From Mytilus californianus (Eukaryota; Mollusca; Bivalvia; Mytilida; Mytilidae): DNA of 64,000 nt. The notes beneath the pieces were generated by a model, which saw only the letters and a program-made list of their open reading frames with translations, made no database searches and was not told the origin of the DNA. Shown in pieces: positions 14,301 through 28,389 of the stretch (position 1 is its first letter; every line of letters starts with the position of its first letter). A program made the translations under genes and the position numbers. The stretch is taken from the NCBI RefSeq assembly GCF_021869535.1, contig NW_026262668.1, positions 140,231,635 through 140,295,634 of the forward strand. The letters run 5' to 3'.

Positions 14301-17300
14301 ATGCTATAGTCTGTTTCAAAAATGTACTTTTATACGAAAATGGTTTCATTTAAAACTGTTGTTCAAAATTTACCGTAGTAGTTACATATTGGATCGGTTT
14401 TGGTATCAATATAATCAGTACTTGATGACATATAAAGAATCATTCGAGAAAGTGGACATTATCTTCAGGCCCTTTTTAGCAGTACCGCATTTACTAAAAA
14501 AATCAGATTTTTTTTCTCACATTTTTCGACTGGGGTGACCTCTGAAAAAAAAATTGTGAAAATTCAGAGAGTAATGCCAGAACGGTTTGAAGCTGATTTA
14601 TATGTGGCATATATATTTGTGCGTCTAACGCACTATGAATTGCACGATTCTAGAAAGTATTAAATACCGTATAGGTTACAATACACCATTAGATTGTATG
14701 GGCGCAGCCATTTTATGAGCATAACATGGTATTCAGAATTAAGAGTATGGCTAATCCTGATTGGTTGATATGTGCGCCCGTTATTTTTTATTATTAGAGA
14801 CTTCGTGCATTCTGCATTATATCAAAGGCCAAACAAATTATTTTCCTTAGCCCTAACGGAAATGAGATGTCTTTTTAACGCTAGGACGAGACACGTATTT
14901 TTAAGTGCAAAATTGATAGGCATGGGAGATAAGTACAAAATACGTTAAGAAAAGCAACGCGAACCTATATTTTTTGGACCAAAAAATACTGTCCGAATAA
15001 CTTTTCTGTAATTCTAGCAAGGTTTCGTTAAAAAAATCAACTTTCTAAAGTCTGTATCTCAAAAAAGGCTATCATTGTCGCCCATGGGGAAATTAATTGT
15101 TTATTTCAACCTATACAGAGTCGACATTGCTTAATCATAGTGCTCAAAAAGTGTCAAAAACAGTTGTTTTATTTGAAATTTGATGTGAAACCGTATTTTT
15201 TGGTGATAAATGAATTATTGATTAACTAGTTTTTAAGCTATAGTCTGTTTCATATTTGTATTGCGTTTTACCTTGGAAACAAGGGTGGGCTCGACTTTTG
15301 ACTTACTGTGTAGAGAATATGTCATTTTCTGAACTTCTGCTGATTTGTTTGAAAAAAGCACGTACACATCTAGAGTTTAGATATAAAAATCGATTTTTAA
15401 ACATGACAATATCGACCCAAGTGCTGTTATCGAAATTACCAAATTTAGTGAAAATGTACAGAAATGGTCCCCTTCGAACATTGAAATGTTCACACGAATG
15501 ACAAACTATAAAAATTAGAATAGACATGACATTTTGTAGTTAACGAATAGTTTTCGATGTTTAAACACCAATATTTACACATTTTTCATATTTTGAAATG
15601 CTATAGTCTGTTTCAAAAATGTACTTTTATACGAAAATGGTTTCATTTAAAACTGTTGTTCAAAATTTACCGTAGTAGTTACATATTGGATCGGTTTTGG
15701 TATCAATATAATCAGTACTTGATGACATATAAAGAATCATTCGAGAAAGTGGACATTATCTTCAGGCCCTTTTTAGCAGTACCGCATTTACTAAAAAAAT
15801 CAGATTTTTTTTCTCACATTTTTCGACTGGGGTGACCTCTGAAAAAAAAATTGTGAAAATTCAGAGAGTAATGCCAGAACGGTTTGAAGCTGATTTATAT
15901 GTGGCATATATATTTGTGCGTCTAACGCACTATGAATTGCACGATTCTAGAAAGTATTAAATACCGTATACAGAGTCGACATTGCTTAATCATAGTGCTC
16001 AAAAAGTGTCAAAAACAGTTGTTTTATTTGAAATTTGATGTGAAACCGTATTTTTTGGTGATAAATGAATTATTGATTAACTAGTTTTTAAGCTATAGTC
16101 TGTTTCATATTTGTATTGCGTTTTACCTTGGAAACAAGGGTGGGCTCGACTTTTGACTTACTGTGTAGAGAATATGTCATTTTCTGAACTTCTGCTGATT
16201 TGTTTGAAAAAAGCACGTACACATCTAGAGTTTAGATATAAAAATCGATTTTTAAACATGACAATATCGACCCAAGTGCTGTTATCGAAATTACCAAATT
16301 TAGTGAAAATGTACAGAAATGGTCCCCTTCGAACATTGAAATGTTCACACGAATGACAAACTATAAAAATTAGAATAGACATGACATTTTGTAGTTAACG
16401 AATAGTTTTCGATGTTTAAACACCAATATTTACACATTTTTCATATTTTGAAATGCTATAGTCTGTTTCAAAAATGTACTTTTATACGAAAATGGTTTCA
16501 TTTAAAACTGTTGTTCAAAATTTACCGTAGTAGTTACATATTGGATCGGTTTTGGTATCAATATAATCAGTACTTGATGACATATAAAGAATCATTCGAG
16601 AAAGTGGACATTATCTTCAGGCCCTTTTTAGCAGTACCGCATTTACTAAAAAAATCAGATTTTTTTTCTCACATTTTTCGACTGGGGTGACCTCTGAAAA
16701 AAAAATTGTGAAAATTCAGAGAGTAATGCCAGAACGGTTTGAAGCTGATTTATATGTGGCATATATATTTGTGCGTCTAACGCACTATGAATTGCACGAT
16801 TCTAGAAAGTATTAAATACCGTATACAGAGTCGACATTGCTTAATCATAGTGCTCAAAAAGTGTCAAAAACAGTTGTTTTATTTGAAATTTGATGTGAAA
16901 CCGTATTTTTTGGTGATAAATGAATTATTGATTAACTAGTTTTTAAGCTATAGTCTGTTTCATATTTGTATTGCGTTTTACCTTGGAAACAAGGGTGGGC
17001 TCGACTTTTGACTTACTGTGTAGAGAATATGTCATTTTCTGAACTTCTGCTGATTTGTTTGAAAAAAGCACGTACACATCTAGAGTTTAGATATAAAAAT
17101 CGATTTTTAAACATGACAATATCGACCCAAGTGCTGTTATCGAAATTACCAAATTTAGTGAAAATGTACAGAAATGGTCCCCTTCGAACATTGAAATGTT
17201 CACACGAATGACAAACTATAAAAATTAGAATAGACATGACATTTTGTAGTTAACGAATAGTTTTCGATGTTTAAACACCAATATTTACACATTTTTCATA

Positions 17301-20300
17301 TTTTGAAATGCTATAGTCTGTTTCAAAAATGTACTTTTATACGAAAATGGTTTCATTTAAAACTGTTGTTCAAAATTTACCGTAGTAGTTACATATTGGA
17401 TCGGTTTTGGTATCAATATAATCAGTACTTGATGACATATAAAGAATCATTCGAGAAAGTGGACATTATCTTCAGGCCCTTTTTAGCAGTACCGCATTTA
17501 CTAAAAAAATCAGATTTTTTTTCTCACATTTTTCGACTGGGGTGACCTCTGAAAAAAAAATTGTGAAAATTCAGAGAGTAATGCCAGAACGGTTTGAAGC
17601 TGATTTATATGTGGCATATATATTTGTGCGTCTAACGCACTATGAATTGCACGATTCTAGAAAGTATTAAATACCGTATAGGTTACAATACACCATTAGA
17701 TTGTATGGGCGCAGCCATTTTATGAGCATAACATGGTATTCAGAATTAAGAGTATGGCTAATCCTGATTGGTTGATATGTGCGCCCGTTATTTTTTATTA
17801 TTAGAGACTTCGTGCATTCTGCATTATATCAAAGGCCAAACAAATTATTTTCCTTAGCCCTAACGGAAATGAGATGTCTTTTTAACGCTAGGACGAGACA
17901 CGTATTTTTAAGTGCAAAATTGATAGGCATGGGAGATAAGTACAAAATACGTTAAGAAAAGCAACGCGAACCTATATTTTTTGGACCAAAAAATACTGTC
18001 CGAATAACTTTTCTGTAATTCTAGCAAGGTTTCGTTAAAAAAATCAACTTTCTAAAGTCTGTATCTCAAAAAAGGCTATCATTGTCGCCCATGGGGAAAT
18101 TAATTGTTTATTTCAACCTATACAGAGTCGACATTGCTTAATCATAGTGCTCAAAAAGTGTCAAAAACAGTTGTTTTATTTGAAATTTGATGTGAAACCG
18201 TATTTTTTGGTGATAAATGAATTATTGATTAACTAGTTTTTAAGCTATAGTCTGTTTCATATTTGTATTGCGTTTTACCTTGGAAACAAGGGTGGGCTCG
18301 ACTTTTGACTTACTGTGTAGAGAATATGTCATTTTCTGAACTTCTGCTGATTTGTTTGAAAAAAGCACGTACACATCTAGAGTTTAGATATAAAAATCGA
18401 TTTTTAAACATGACAATATCGACCCAAGTGCTGTTATCGAAATTACCAAATTTAGTGAAAATGTACAGAAATGGTCCCCTTCGAACATTGAAATGTTCAC
18501 ACGAATGACAAACTATAAAAATTAGAATAGACATGACATTTTGTAGTTAACGAATAGTTTTCGATGTTTAAACACCAATATTTACACATTTTTCATATTT
18601 TGAAATGCTATAGTCTGTTTCAAAAATGTACTTTTATACGAAAATGGTTTCATTTAAAACTGTTGTTCAAAATTTACCGTAGTAGTTACATATTGGATCG
18701 GTTTTGGTATCAATATAATCAGTACTTGATGACATATAAAGAATCATTCGAGAAAGTGGACATTATCTTCAGGCCCTTTTTAGCAGTACCGCATTTACTA
18801 AAAAAATCAGATTTTTTTTCTCACATTTTTCGACTGGGGTGACCTCTGAAAAAAAAATTGTGAAAATTCAGAGAGTAATGCCAGAACGGTTTGAAGCTGA
18901 TTTATATGTGGCATATATATTTGTGCGTCTAACGCACTATGAATTGCACGATTCTAGAAAGTATTAAATACCGTATAGGTTACAATACACCATTAGATTG
19001 TATGGGCGCAGCCATTTTATGAGCATAACATGGTATTCAGAATTAAGAGTATGGCTAATCCTGATTGGTTGATATGTGCGCCCGTTATTTTTTATTATTA
19101 GAGACTTCGTGCATTCTGCATTATATCAAAGGCCAAACAAATTATTTTCCTTAGCCCTAACGGAAATGAGATGTCTTTTTAACGCTAGGACGAGACACGT
19201 ATTTTTAAGTGCAAAATTGATAGGCATGGGAGATAAGTACAAAATACGTTAAGAAAAGCAACGCGAACCTATATTTTTTGGACCAAAAAATACTGTCCGA
19301 ATAACTTTTCTGTAATTCTAGCAAGGTTTCGTTAAAAAAATCAACTTTCTAAAGTCTGTATCTCAAAAAAGGCTATCATTGTCGCCCATGGGGAAATTAA
19401 TTGTTTATTTCAACCTATACAGAGTCGACATTGCTTAATCATAGTGCTCAAAAAGTGTCAAAAACAGTTGTTTTATTTGAAATTTGATGTGAAACCGTAT
19501 TTTTTGGTGATAAATGAATTATTGATTAACTAGTTTTTAAGCTATAGTCTGTTTCATATTTGTATTGCGTTTTACCTTGGAAACAAGGGTGGGCTCGACT
19601 TTTGACTTACTGTGTAGAGAATATGTCATTTTCTGAACTTCTGCTGATTTGTTTGAAAAAAGCACGTACACATCTAGAGTTTAGATATAAAAATCGATTT
19701 TTAAACATGACAATATCGACCCAAGTGCTGTTATCGAAATTACCAAATTTAGTGAAAATGTACAGAAATGGTCCCCTTCGAACATTGAAATGTTCACACG
19801 AATGACAAACTATAAAAATTAGAATAGACATGACATTTTGTAGTTAACGAATAGTTTTCGATGTTTAAACACCAATATTTACACATTTTTCATATTTTGA
19901 AATGCTATAGTCTGTTTCAAAAATGTACTTTTATACGAAAATGGTTTCATTTAAAACTGTTGTTCAAAATTTACCGTAGTAGTTACATATTGGATCGGTT
20001 TTGGTATCAATATAATCAGTACTTGATGACATATAAAGAATCATTCGAGAAAGTGGACATTATCTTCAGGCCCTTTTTAGCAGTACCGCATTTACTAAAA
20101 AAATCAGATTTTTTTTCTTACATTTTTCGACTGGGGTGACCTCTGAAAAAAAAATTGTGAAAATTCAGAGAGTAATGCCAGAACGGTTTGAAGCTGATTT
20201 ATATGTGGCATATATATTTGTGCGTCTAACGCACTATGAATTGCACGATTCTAGAAAGTATTAAATACCGTATACAGAGTCGACATTGCTTAATCATAGT

Positions 20301-23300
20301 GCTCAAAAAGTGTCAAAAACAGTTGTTTTATTTGAAATTTGATGTGAAACCGTATTTTTTGGTGATAAATGAATTATTGATTAACTAGTTTTTAAGCTAT
20401 AGTCTGTTTCATATTTGTATTGCGTTTTACCTTGGAAACAAGGGTGGGCTCGACTTTTGACTTACTGTGTAGAGAATATGTCATTTTCTGAACTTCTGCT
20501 GATTTGTTTGAAAAAAGCACGTACACATCTAGAGTTTAGATATAAAAATCGATTTTTAAACATGACAATATCGACCCAAGTGCTGTTATCGAAATTACCA
20601 AATTTAGTGAAAATGTACAGAAATGGTCCCCTTCGAACATTGAAATGTTCACACGAATGACAAACTATAAAAATTAGAATAGACATGACATTTTGTAGTT
20701 AACGAATAGTTTTCGATGTTTAAACACCAATATTTACACATTTTTCATATTTTGAAATGCTATAGTCTGTTTCAAAAATGTACTTTTATACGAAAATGGT
20801 TTCATTTAAAACTGTTGTTCAAAATTTACCGTAGTAGTTACATATTGGATCGGTTTTGGTATCAATATAATCAGTACTTGATGACATATAAAGAATCATT
20901 CGAGAAAGTGGACATTATCTTCAGGCCCTTTTTAGCAGTACCGCATTTACTAAAAAAATCAGATTTTTTTTCTCACATTTTTCGACTGGGGTGACCTCTG
21001 AAAAAAAAATTGTGAAAATTCAGAGAGTAATGCCAGAACGGTTTGAAGCTGATTTATATGTGGCATATATATTTGTGCGTCTAACGCACTATGAATTGCA
21101 CGATTCTAGAAAGTATTAAATACCGTATAGGTTACAATACACCATTAGATTGTATGGGCGCAGCCATTTTATGAGCATAACATGGTATTCAGAATTAAGA
21201 GTATGGCTAATCCTGATTGGTTGATATGTGCGCCCGTTATTTTTTATTATTAGAGACTTCGTGCATTCTGCATTATATCAAAGGCCAAACAAATTATTTT
21301 CCTTAGCCCTAACGGAAATGAGATGTCTTTTTAACGCTAGGACGAGACACGTATTTTTAAGTGCAAAATTGATAGGCATGGGAGATAAGTACAAAATACG
21401 TTAAGAAAAGCAACGCGAACCTATATTTTTTGGACCAAAAAATACTGTCCGAATAACTTTTCTGTAATTCTAGCAAGGTTTCGTTAAAAAAATCAACTTT
21501 CTAAAGTCTGTATCTCAAAAAAGGCTATCATTGTCGCCCATGGGGAAATTAATTGTTTATTTCAACCTATACAGAGTCGACATTGCTTAATCATAGTGCT
21601 CAAAAAGTGTCAAAAACAGTTGTTTTATTTGAAATTTGATGTGAAACCGTATTTTTTGGTGATAAATGAATTATTGATTAACTAGTTTTTAAGCTATAGT
21701 CTGTTTCATATTTGTATTGCGTTTTACCTTGGAAACAAGGGTGGGCTCGACTTTTGACTTACTGTGTAGAGAATATGTCATTTTCTGAACTTCTGCTGAT
21801 TTGTTTGAAAAAAGCACGTACACATCTAGAGTTTAGATATAAAAATCGATTTTTAAACATGACAATATCGACCCAAGTGCTGTTATCGAAATTACCAAAT
21901 TTAGTGAAAATGTACAGAAATGGTCCCCTTCGAACATTGAAATGTTCACACGAATGACAAACTATGAAAATTAGAATAGACATGACATTTTGTAGTTAAC
22001 GAATAGTTTTCGATGTTTAAACACCAATATTTACACATTTTTCATATTTTGAAATGCTATAGTCTGTTTCAAAAATGTACTTTTATACGAAAATGGTTTC
22101 ATTTAAAACTGTTGTTCAAAATTTACCGTAGTAGTTACATATTGGATCGGTTTTGGTATCAATATAATCAGTACTTGATGACATATAAAGAATCATTCGA
22201 GAAAGTGGACATTATCTTCAGGCCCTTTTTAGCAGTACCGCATTTACTAAAAAAATCAGATTTTTTTTCTCACATTTTTCGACTGGGGTGACCTCTGAAA
22301 AAAAAATTGTGAAAATTCAGAGAGTAATGCCAGAACGGTTTGAAGCTGATTTATATGTGGCATATATATTTGTGCGTCTAACGCACTATGAATTGCACGA
22401 TTCTAGAAAGTATTAAATACCGTATACAGAGTCGACATTGCTTAATCATAGTGCTCAAAAAGTGTCAAAAACAGTTGTTTTATTTGAAATTTGATGTGAA
22501 ACCGTATTTTTTGGTGATAAATGAATTATTGATTAACTAGTTTTTAAGCTATAGTCTGTTTCATATTTGTATTGCGTTTTACCTTGGAAACAAGGGTGGG
22601 CTCGACTTTTGACTTACTGTGTAGAGAATATGTCATTTTCTGAACTTCTGCTGATTTGTTTGAAAAAAGCACGTACACATCTAGAGTTTAGATATAAAAA
22701 TCGATTTTTAAACATGACAATATCGACCCAAGTGCTGTTATCGAAATTACCAAATTTAGTGAAAATGTACAGAAATGGTCCCCTTCGAACATTGAAATGT
22801 TCACACGAATGACAAACTATAAAAATTAGAATAGACATGACATTTTGTAGTTAACGAATAGTTTTCGATGTTTAAACACCAATATTTACACATTTTTCAT
22901 ATTTTGAAATGCTATAGTCTGTTTCAAAAATGTACTTTTATACGAAAATGGTTTCATTTAAAACTGTTGTTCAAAATTTACCGTAGTAGTTACATATTGG
23001 ATCGGTTTTGGTATCAATATAATCAGTACTTGATGACATATAAAGAATCATTCGAGAAAGTGGACATTATCTTCAGGCCCTTTTTAGCAGTACCGCATTT
23101 ACTAAAAAAATCAGATTTTTTTTCTCACATTTTTCGACTGGGGTGACCTCTGAAAAAAAAATTGTGAAAATTCAGAGAGTAATGCCAGAACGGTTTGAAG
23201 CTGATTTATATGTGGCATATATATTTGTGCGTCTAACGCACTATGAATTGCACGATTCTAGAAAGTATTAAATACCGTATACAGAGTCGACATTGCTTAA

Positions 23301-26300
23301 TCATAGTGCTCAAAAAGTGTCAAAAACAGTTGTTTTATTTGAAATTTGATGTGAAACCGTATTTTTTGGTGATAAATGAATTATTGATTAACTAGTTTTT
23401 AAGCTATAGTCTGTTTCATATTTGTATTGCGTTTTACCTTGGAAACAAGGGTGGGCTCGACTTTTGACTTACTGTGTAGAGAATATGTCATTTTCTGAAC
23501 TTCTGCTGATTTGTTTGAAAAAAGCACGTACACATCTAGAGTTTAGATATAAAAATCGATTTTTAAACATGACAATATCGACCCAAGTGCTGTTATCGAA
23601 ATTACCAAATTTAGTGAAAATGTACAGAAATGGTCCCCTTCGAACATTGAAATGTTCACACGAATGACAAACTATAAAAATTAGAATAGACATGACATTT
23701 TGTAGTTAACGAATAGTTTTCGATGTTTAAACACCAATATTTACACATTTTTCATATTTTGAAATGCTATAGTCTGTTTCAAAAATGTACTTTTATACGA
23801 AAATGGTTTCATTTAAAACTGTTGTTCAAAATTTACCGTAGTAGTTACATATTGGATCGGTTTTGGTATCAATATAATCAGTACTTGATGACATATAAAG
23901 AATCATTCGAGAAAGTGGACATTATCTTCAGGCCCTTTTTAGCAGTACCGCATTTACTAAAAAAATCAGATTTTTTTTCTCACATTTTTCGACTGGGGTG
24001 ACCTCTGAAAAAAAAATTGTGAAAATTCAGAGAGTAATGCCAGAACGGTTTGAAGCTGATTTATATGTGGCATATATATTTGTGCATCTAACGCACTATG
24101 AATTGCACGATTCTAGAAAGTATTAAATACCGTATACAGAGTCGACATTGCTTAATCATAGTGCTCAAAAAGTGTCAAAAACAGTTGTTTTATTTGAAAT
24201 TTGATGTGAAACCGTATTTTTTGGTGATAAATGAATTATTGATTAACTAGTTTTTAAGCTATAGTCTGTTTCATATTTGTATTGCGTTTTACCTTGGAAA
24301 CAAGGGTGGGCTCGACTTTTGACTTACTGTGTAGAGAATATGTCATTTTCTGAACTTCTGCTGATTTGTTTGAAAAAAGCACGTACACATCTAGAGTTTA
24401 GATATAAAAATCGATTTTTAAACATGACAATATCGACCCAAGTGCTGTTATCGAAATTACCAAATTTAGTGAAAATGTACAGAAATGGTCCCCTTCGAAC
24501 ATTGAAATGTTCACACGAATGACAAACTATAAAAATTAGAATAGACATGACATTTTGTAGTTAACGAATAGTTTTCGATGTTTAAACACCAATATTTACA
24601 CATTTTTCATATTTTGAAATGCTATAGTCTGTTTCAAAAATGTACTTTTATACGAAAATGGTTTCATTTAAAACTGTTGTTCAAAATTTACCGTAGTAGT
24701 TACATATTGGATCGGTTTTGGTATCAATATAATCAGTACTTGATGACATATAAAGAATCATTCGAGAAAGTGGACATTATCTTCAGGCCCTTTTTAGCAG
24801 TACCGCATTTACTAAAAAAATCAGATTTTTTTTCTCACATTTTTCGACTGGGGTGACCTCTGAAAAAAAAATTGTGAAAATTCAGAGAGTAATGCCAGAA
24901 CGGTTTGAAGCTGATTTATATGTGGCATATATATTTGTGCGTCTAACGCACTATGAATTGCACGATTCTAGAAAGTATTAAATACCGTATAGGTTACAAT
25001 ACACCATTAGATTGTATGGGGCCAGCCATTTTATGAGCATAACATGGTATTCAGAATTAAGAGTATGGCTAATCCTGATTGGTTGATATGTGCGCCCGTT
25101 ATTTTTTATTATTAGAGACTTCGTGCATTCTGCATTATATCAAAGGCCAAACAAATTATTTTCCTTAGCCCTAACGGAAATGAGATGTCTTTTTAACGCT
25201 AGGACGAGACACGTATTTTTAAGTGCAAAATTGATAGGCATGGGAGATAAGTACAAAATACGTTAAGAAAAGCAACGCGAACCTATATTTTTTGGACCAA
25301 AAAATACTGTCCGAATAACTTTTCTGTAATTCTAGCAAGGTTTCGTTAAAAAAATCAACTTTCTAAAGTCTGTATCTCAAAAAAGGCTATCATTGTCGCC
25401 CATGGGGAAATTAATTGTTTATTTCAACCTATACAGAGTCGACATTGCTTAATCATAGTGCTCAAAAAGTGTCAAAAACAGTTGTTTTATTTGAAATTTG
25501 ATGTGAAACCGTATTTTTTGGTGATAAATGAATTATTGATTAACTAGTTTTTAAGCTATAGTCTGTTTCATATTTGTATTGCGTTTTACCTTGGAAACAA
25601 GGGTGGGCTCGACTTTTGACTTACTGTGTAGAGAATATGTCATTTTCTGAACTTCTGCTGATTTGTTTGAAAAAAGCACGTACACATCTAGAGTTTAGAT
25701 ATAAAAATCGATTTTTAAACATGACAATATCGACCCAAGTGCTGTTATCGAAATTACCAAATTTAGTGAAAATGTACAGAAATGGTCCCCTTCGAACATT
25801 GAAATGTTCACACGAATGACAAACTATAAAAATTAGAATAGACATGACATTTTGTAGTTAACGAATAGTTTTCGATGTTTAAACACCAATATTTACACAT
25901 TTTTCATATTTTGAAATGCTATAGTCTGTTTCAAAAATGTACTTTTATACGAAAATGGTTTCATTTAAAACTGTTGTTCAAAATTTACCGTAGTAGTTAC
26001 ATATTGGATCGGTTTTGGTATCAATATAATCAGTACTTGATGACATATAAAGAATCATTCGAGAAAGTGGACATTATCTTCAGGCCCTTTTTAGCAGTAC
26101 CGCATTTACTAAAAAAATCAGATTTTTTTTCTCACATTTTTCGACTGGGGTGACCTCTGAAAAAAAAATTGTGAAAATTCAGAGAGTAATGCCAGAACGG
26201 TTTGAAGCTGATTTATATGTGGCATATATATTTGTGCGTCTAACGCACTATGAATTGCACGATTCTAGAAAGTATTAAATACCGTATACAGAGTCGACAT

Positions 26301-28389
26301 TGCTTAATCATAGTGCTCAAAAAGTGTCAAAAACAGTTGTTTTATTTGAAATTTGATGTGAAACCGTATTTTTTGGTGATAAATGAATTATTGATTAACT
26401 AGTTTTTAAGCTATAGTCTGTTTCATATTTGTATTGCGTTTTACCTTGGAAACAAGGGTGGGCTCGACTTTTGACTTACTGTGTAGAGAATATGTCATTT
26501 TCTGAACTTCTGCTGATTTGTTTGAAAAAAGCACGTACACATCTAGAGTTTAGATATAAAAATCGATTTTTAAACATGACAATATCGACCCAAGTGCTGT
26601 TATCGAAATTACCAAATTTAGTGAAAATGTACAGAAATGGTCCCCTTCGAACATTGAAATGTTCACACGAATGACAAACTATAAAAATTAGAATAGACAT
26701 GACATTTTGTAGTTAACGAATAGTTTTCGATGTTTAAACACCAATATTTACACATTTTTCATATTTTGAAATGCTATAGTCTGTTTCAAAAATGTACTTT
26801 TATACGAAAATGGTTTCATTTAAAACTGTTGTTCAAAATTTACCGTAGTAGTTACATATTGGATCGGTTTTGGTATCAATATAATCAGTACTTGATGACA
26901 TATAAAGAATCATTCGAGAAAGTGGACATTATCTTCAGGCCCTTTTTAGCAGTACCGCATTTACTAAAAAAATCAGATTTTTTTTCTCACATTTTTCGAC
27001 TGGGGTGACCTCTGAAAAAAAAATTGTGAAAATTCAGAGAGTAATGCCAGAACGGTTTGAAGCTGATTTATATGTGGCATATATATTTGTGCGTCTAACG
27101 CACTATGAATTGCACGATTCTAGAAAGTATTAAATACCGTATAGGTTACAATACACCATTAGATTGTATGGGCGCAGCCATTTTATGAGCATAACATGGT
27201 ATTCAGAATTAAGAGTATGGCTAATCCTGATTGGTTGATATGTGCGCCCGTTATTTTTTATTATTAGAGACTTCGTGCATTCTGCATTATATCAAAGGCC
27301 AAACAAATTATTTTCCTTAGCCCTAACGGAAATGAGATGTCTTTTTAACGCTAGGACGAGACACGTATTTTTAAGTGCAAAATTGATAGGCATGGGAGAT
27401 AAGTACAAAATACGTTAAGAAAAGCAACGCGAACCTATATTTTTTGGACCAAAAAATACTGTCCGAATAACTTTTCTGTAATTCTAGCAAGGTTTCGTTA
27501 AAAAAATCAACTTTCTAAAGTCTGTATCTCAAAAAAGGCTATCATTGTCGCCCATGGGGAAATTAATTGTTTATTTCAACCTATACAGAGTCGACATTGC
27601 TTAATCATAGTGCTCAAAAAGTGTCAAAAACAGTTGTTTTATTTGAAATTTGATGTGAAACCGTATTTTTTGGTGATAAATGAATTATTGATTAACTAGT
27701 TTTTAAGCTATAGTCTGTTTCATATTTGTATTGCGTTTTACCTTGGAAACAAGGGTGGGCTCGACTTTTGACTTACTGTGTAGAGAATATGTCATTTTCT
27801 GAACTTCTGCTGATTTGTTTGAAAAAAGCACGTACACATCTAGAGTTTAGATATAAAAATCGATTTTTAAACATGACAATATCGACCCAAGTGCTGTTAT
27901 CGAAATTACCAAATTTAGTGAAAATGTACAGAAATGGTCCCCTTCGAACATTGAAATGTTCACACGAATGACAAACTATAAAAATTAGAATAGACATGAC
28001 ATTTTGTAGTTAACGAATAGTTTTCGATGTTTAAACACCAATATTTACACATTTTTCATATTTTGAAATGCTATAGTCTGTTTCAAAAATGTACTTTTAT
28101 ACGAAAATGGTTTCATTTAAAACTGTTGTTCAAAATTTACCGTAGTAGTTACATATTGGATCGGTTTTGGTATCAATATAATCAGTACTTGATGACATAT
28201 AAAGAATCATTCGAGAAAGTGGACATTATCTTCAGGCCCTTTTTAGCAGTACCGCATTTACTAAAAAAATCAGATTTTTTTTCTCACATTTTTCGACTGG
28301 GGTGACCTCTGAAAAAAAAATTGTGAAAATTCAGAGAGTAATGCCAGAACGGTTTGAAGCTGATTTATATGTGGCATATATATTTGTGC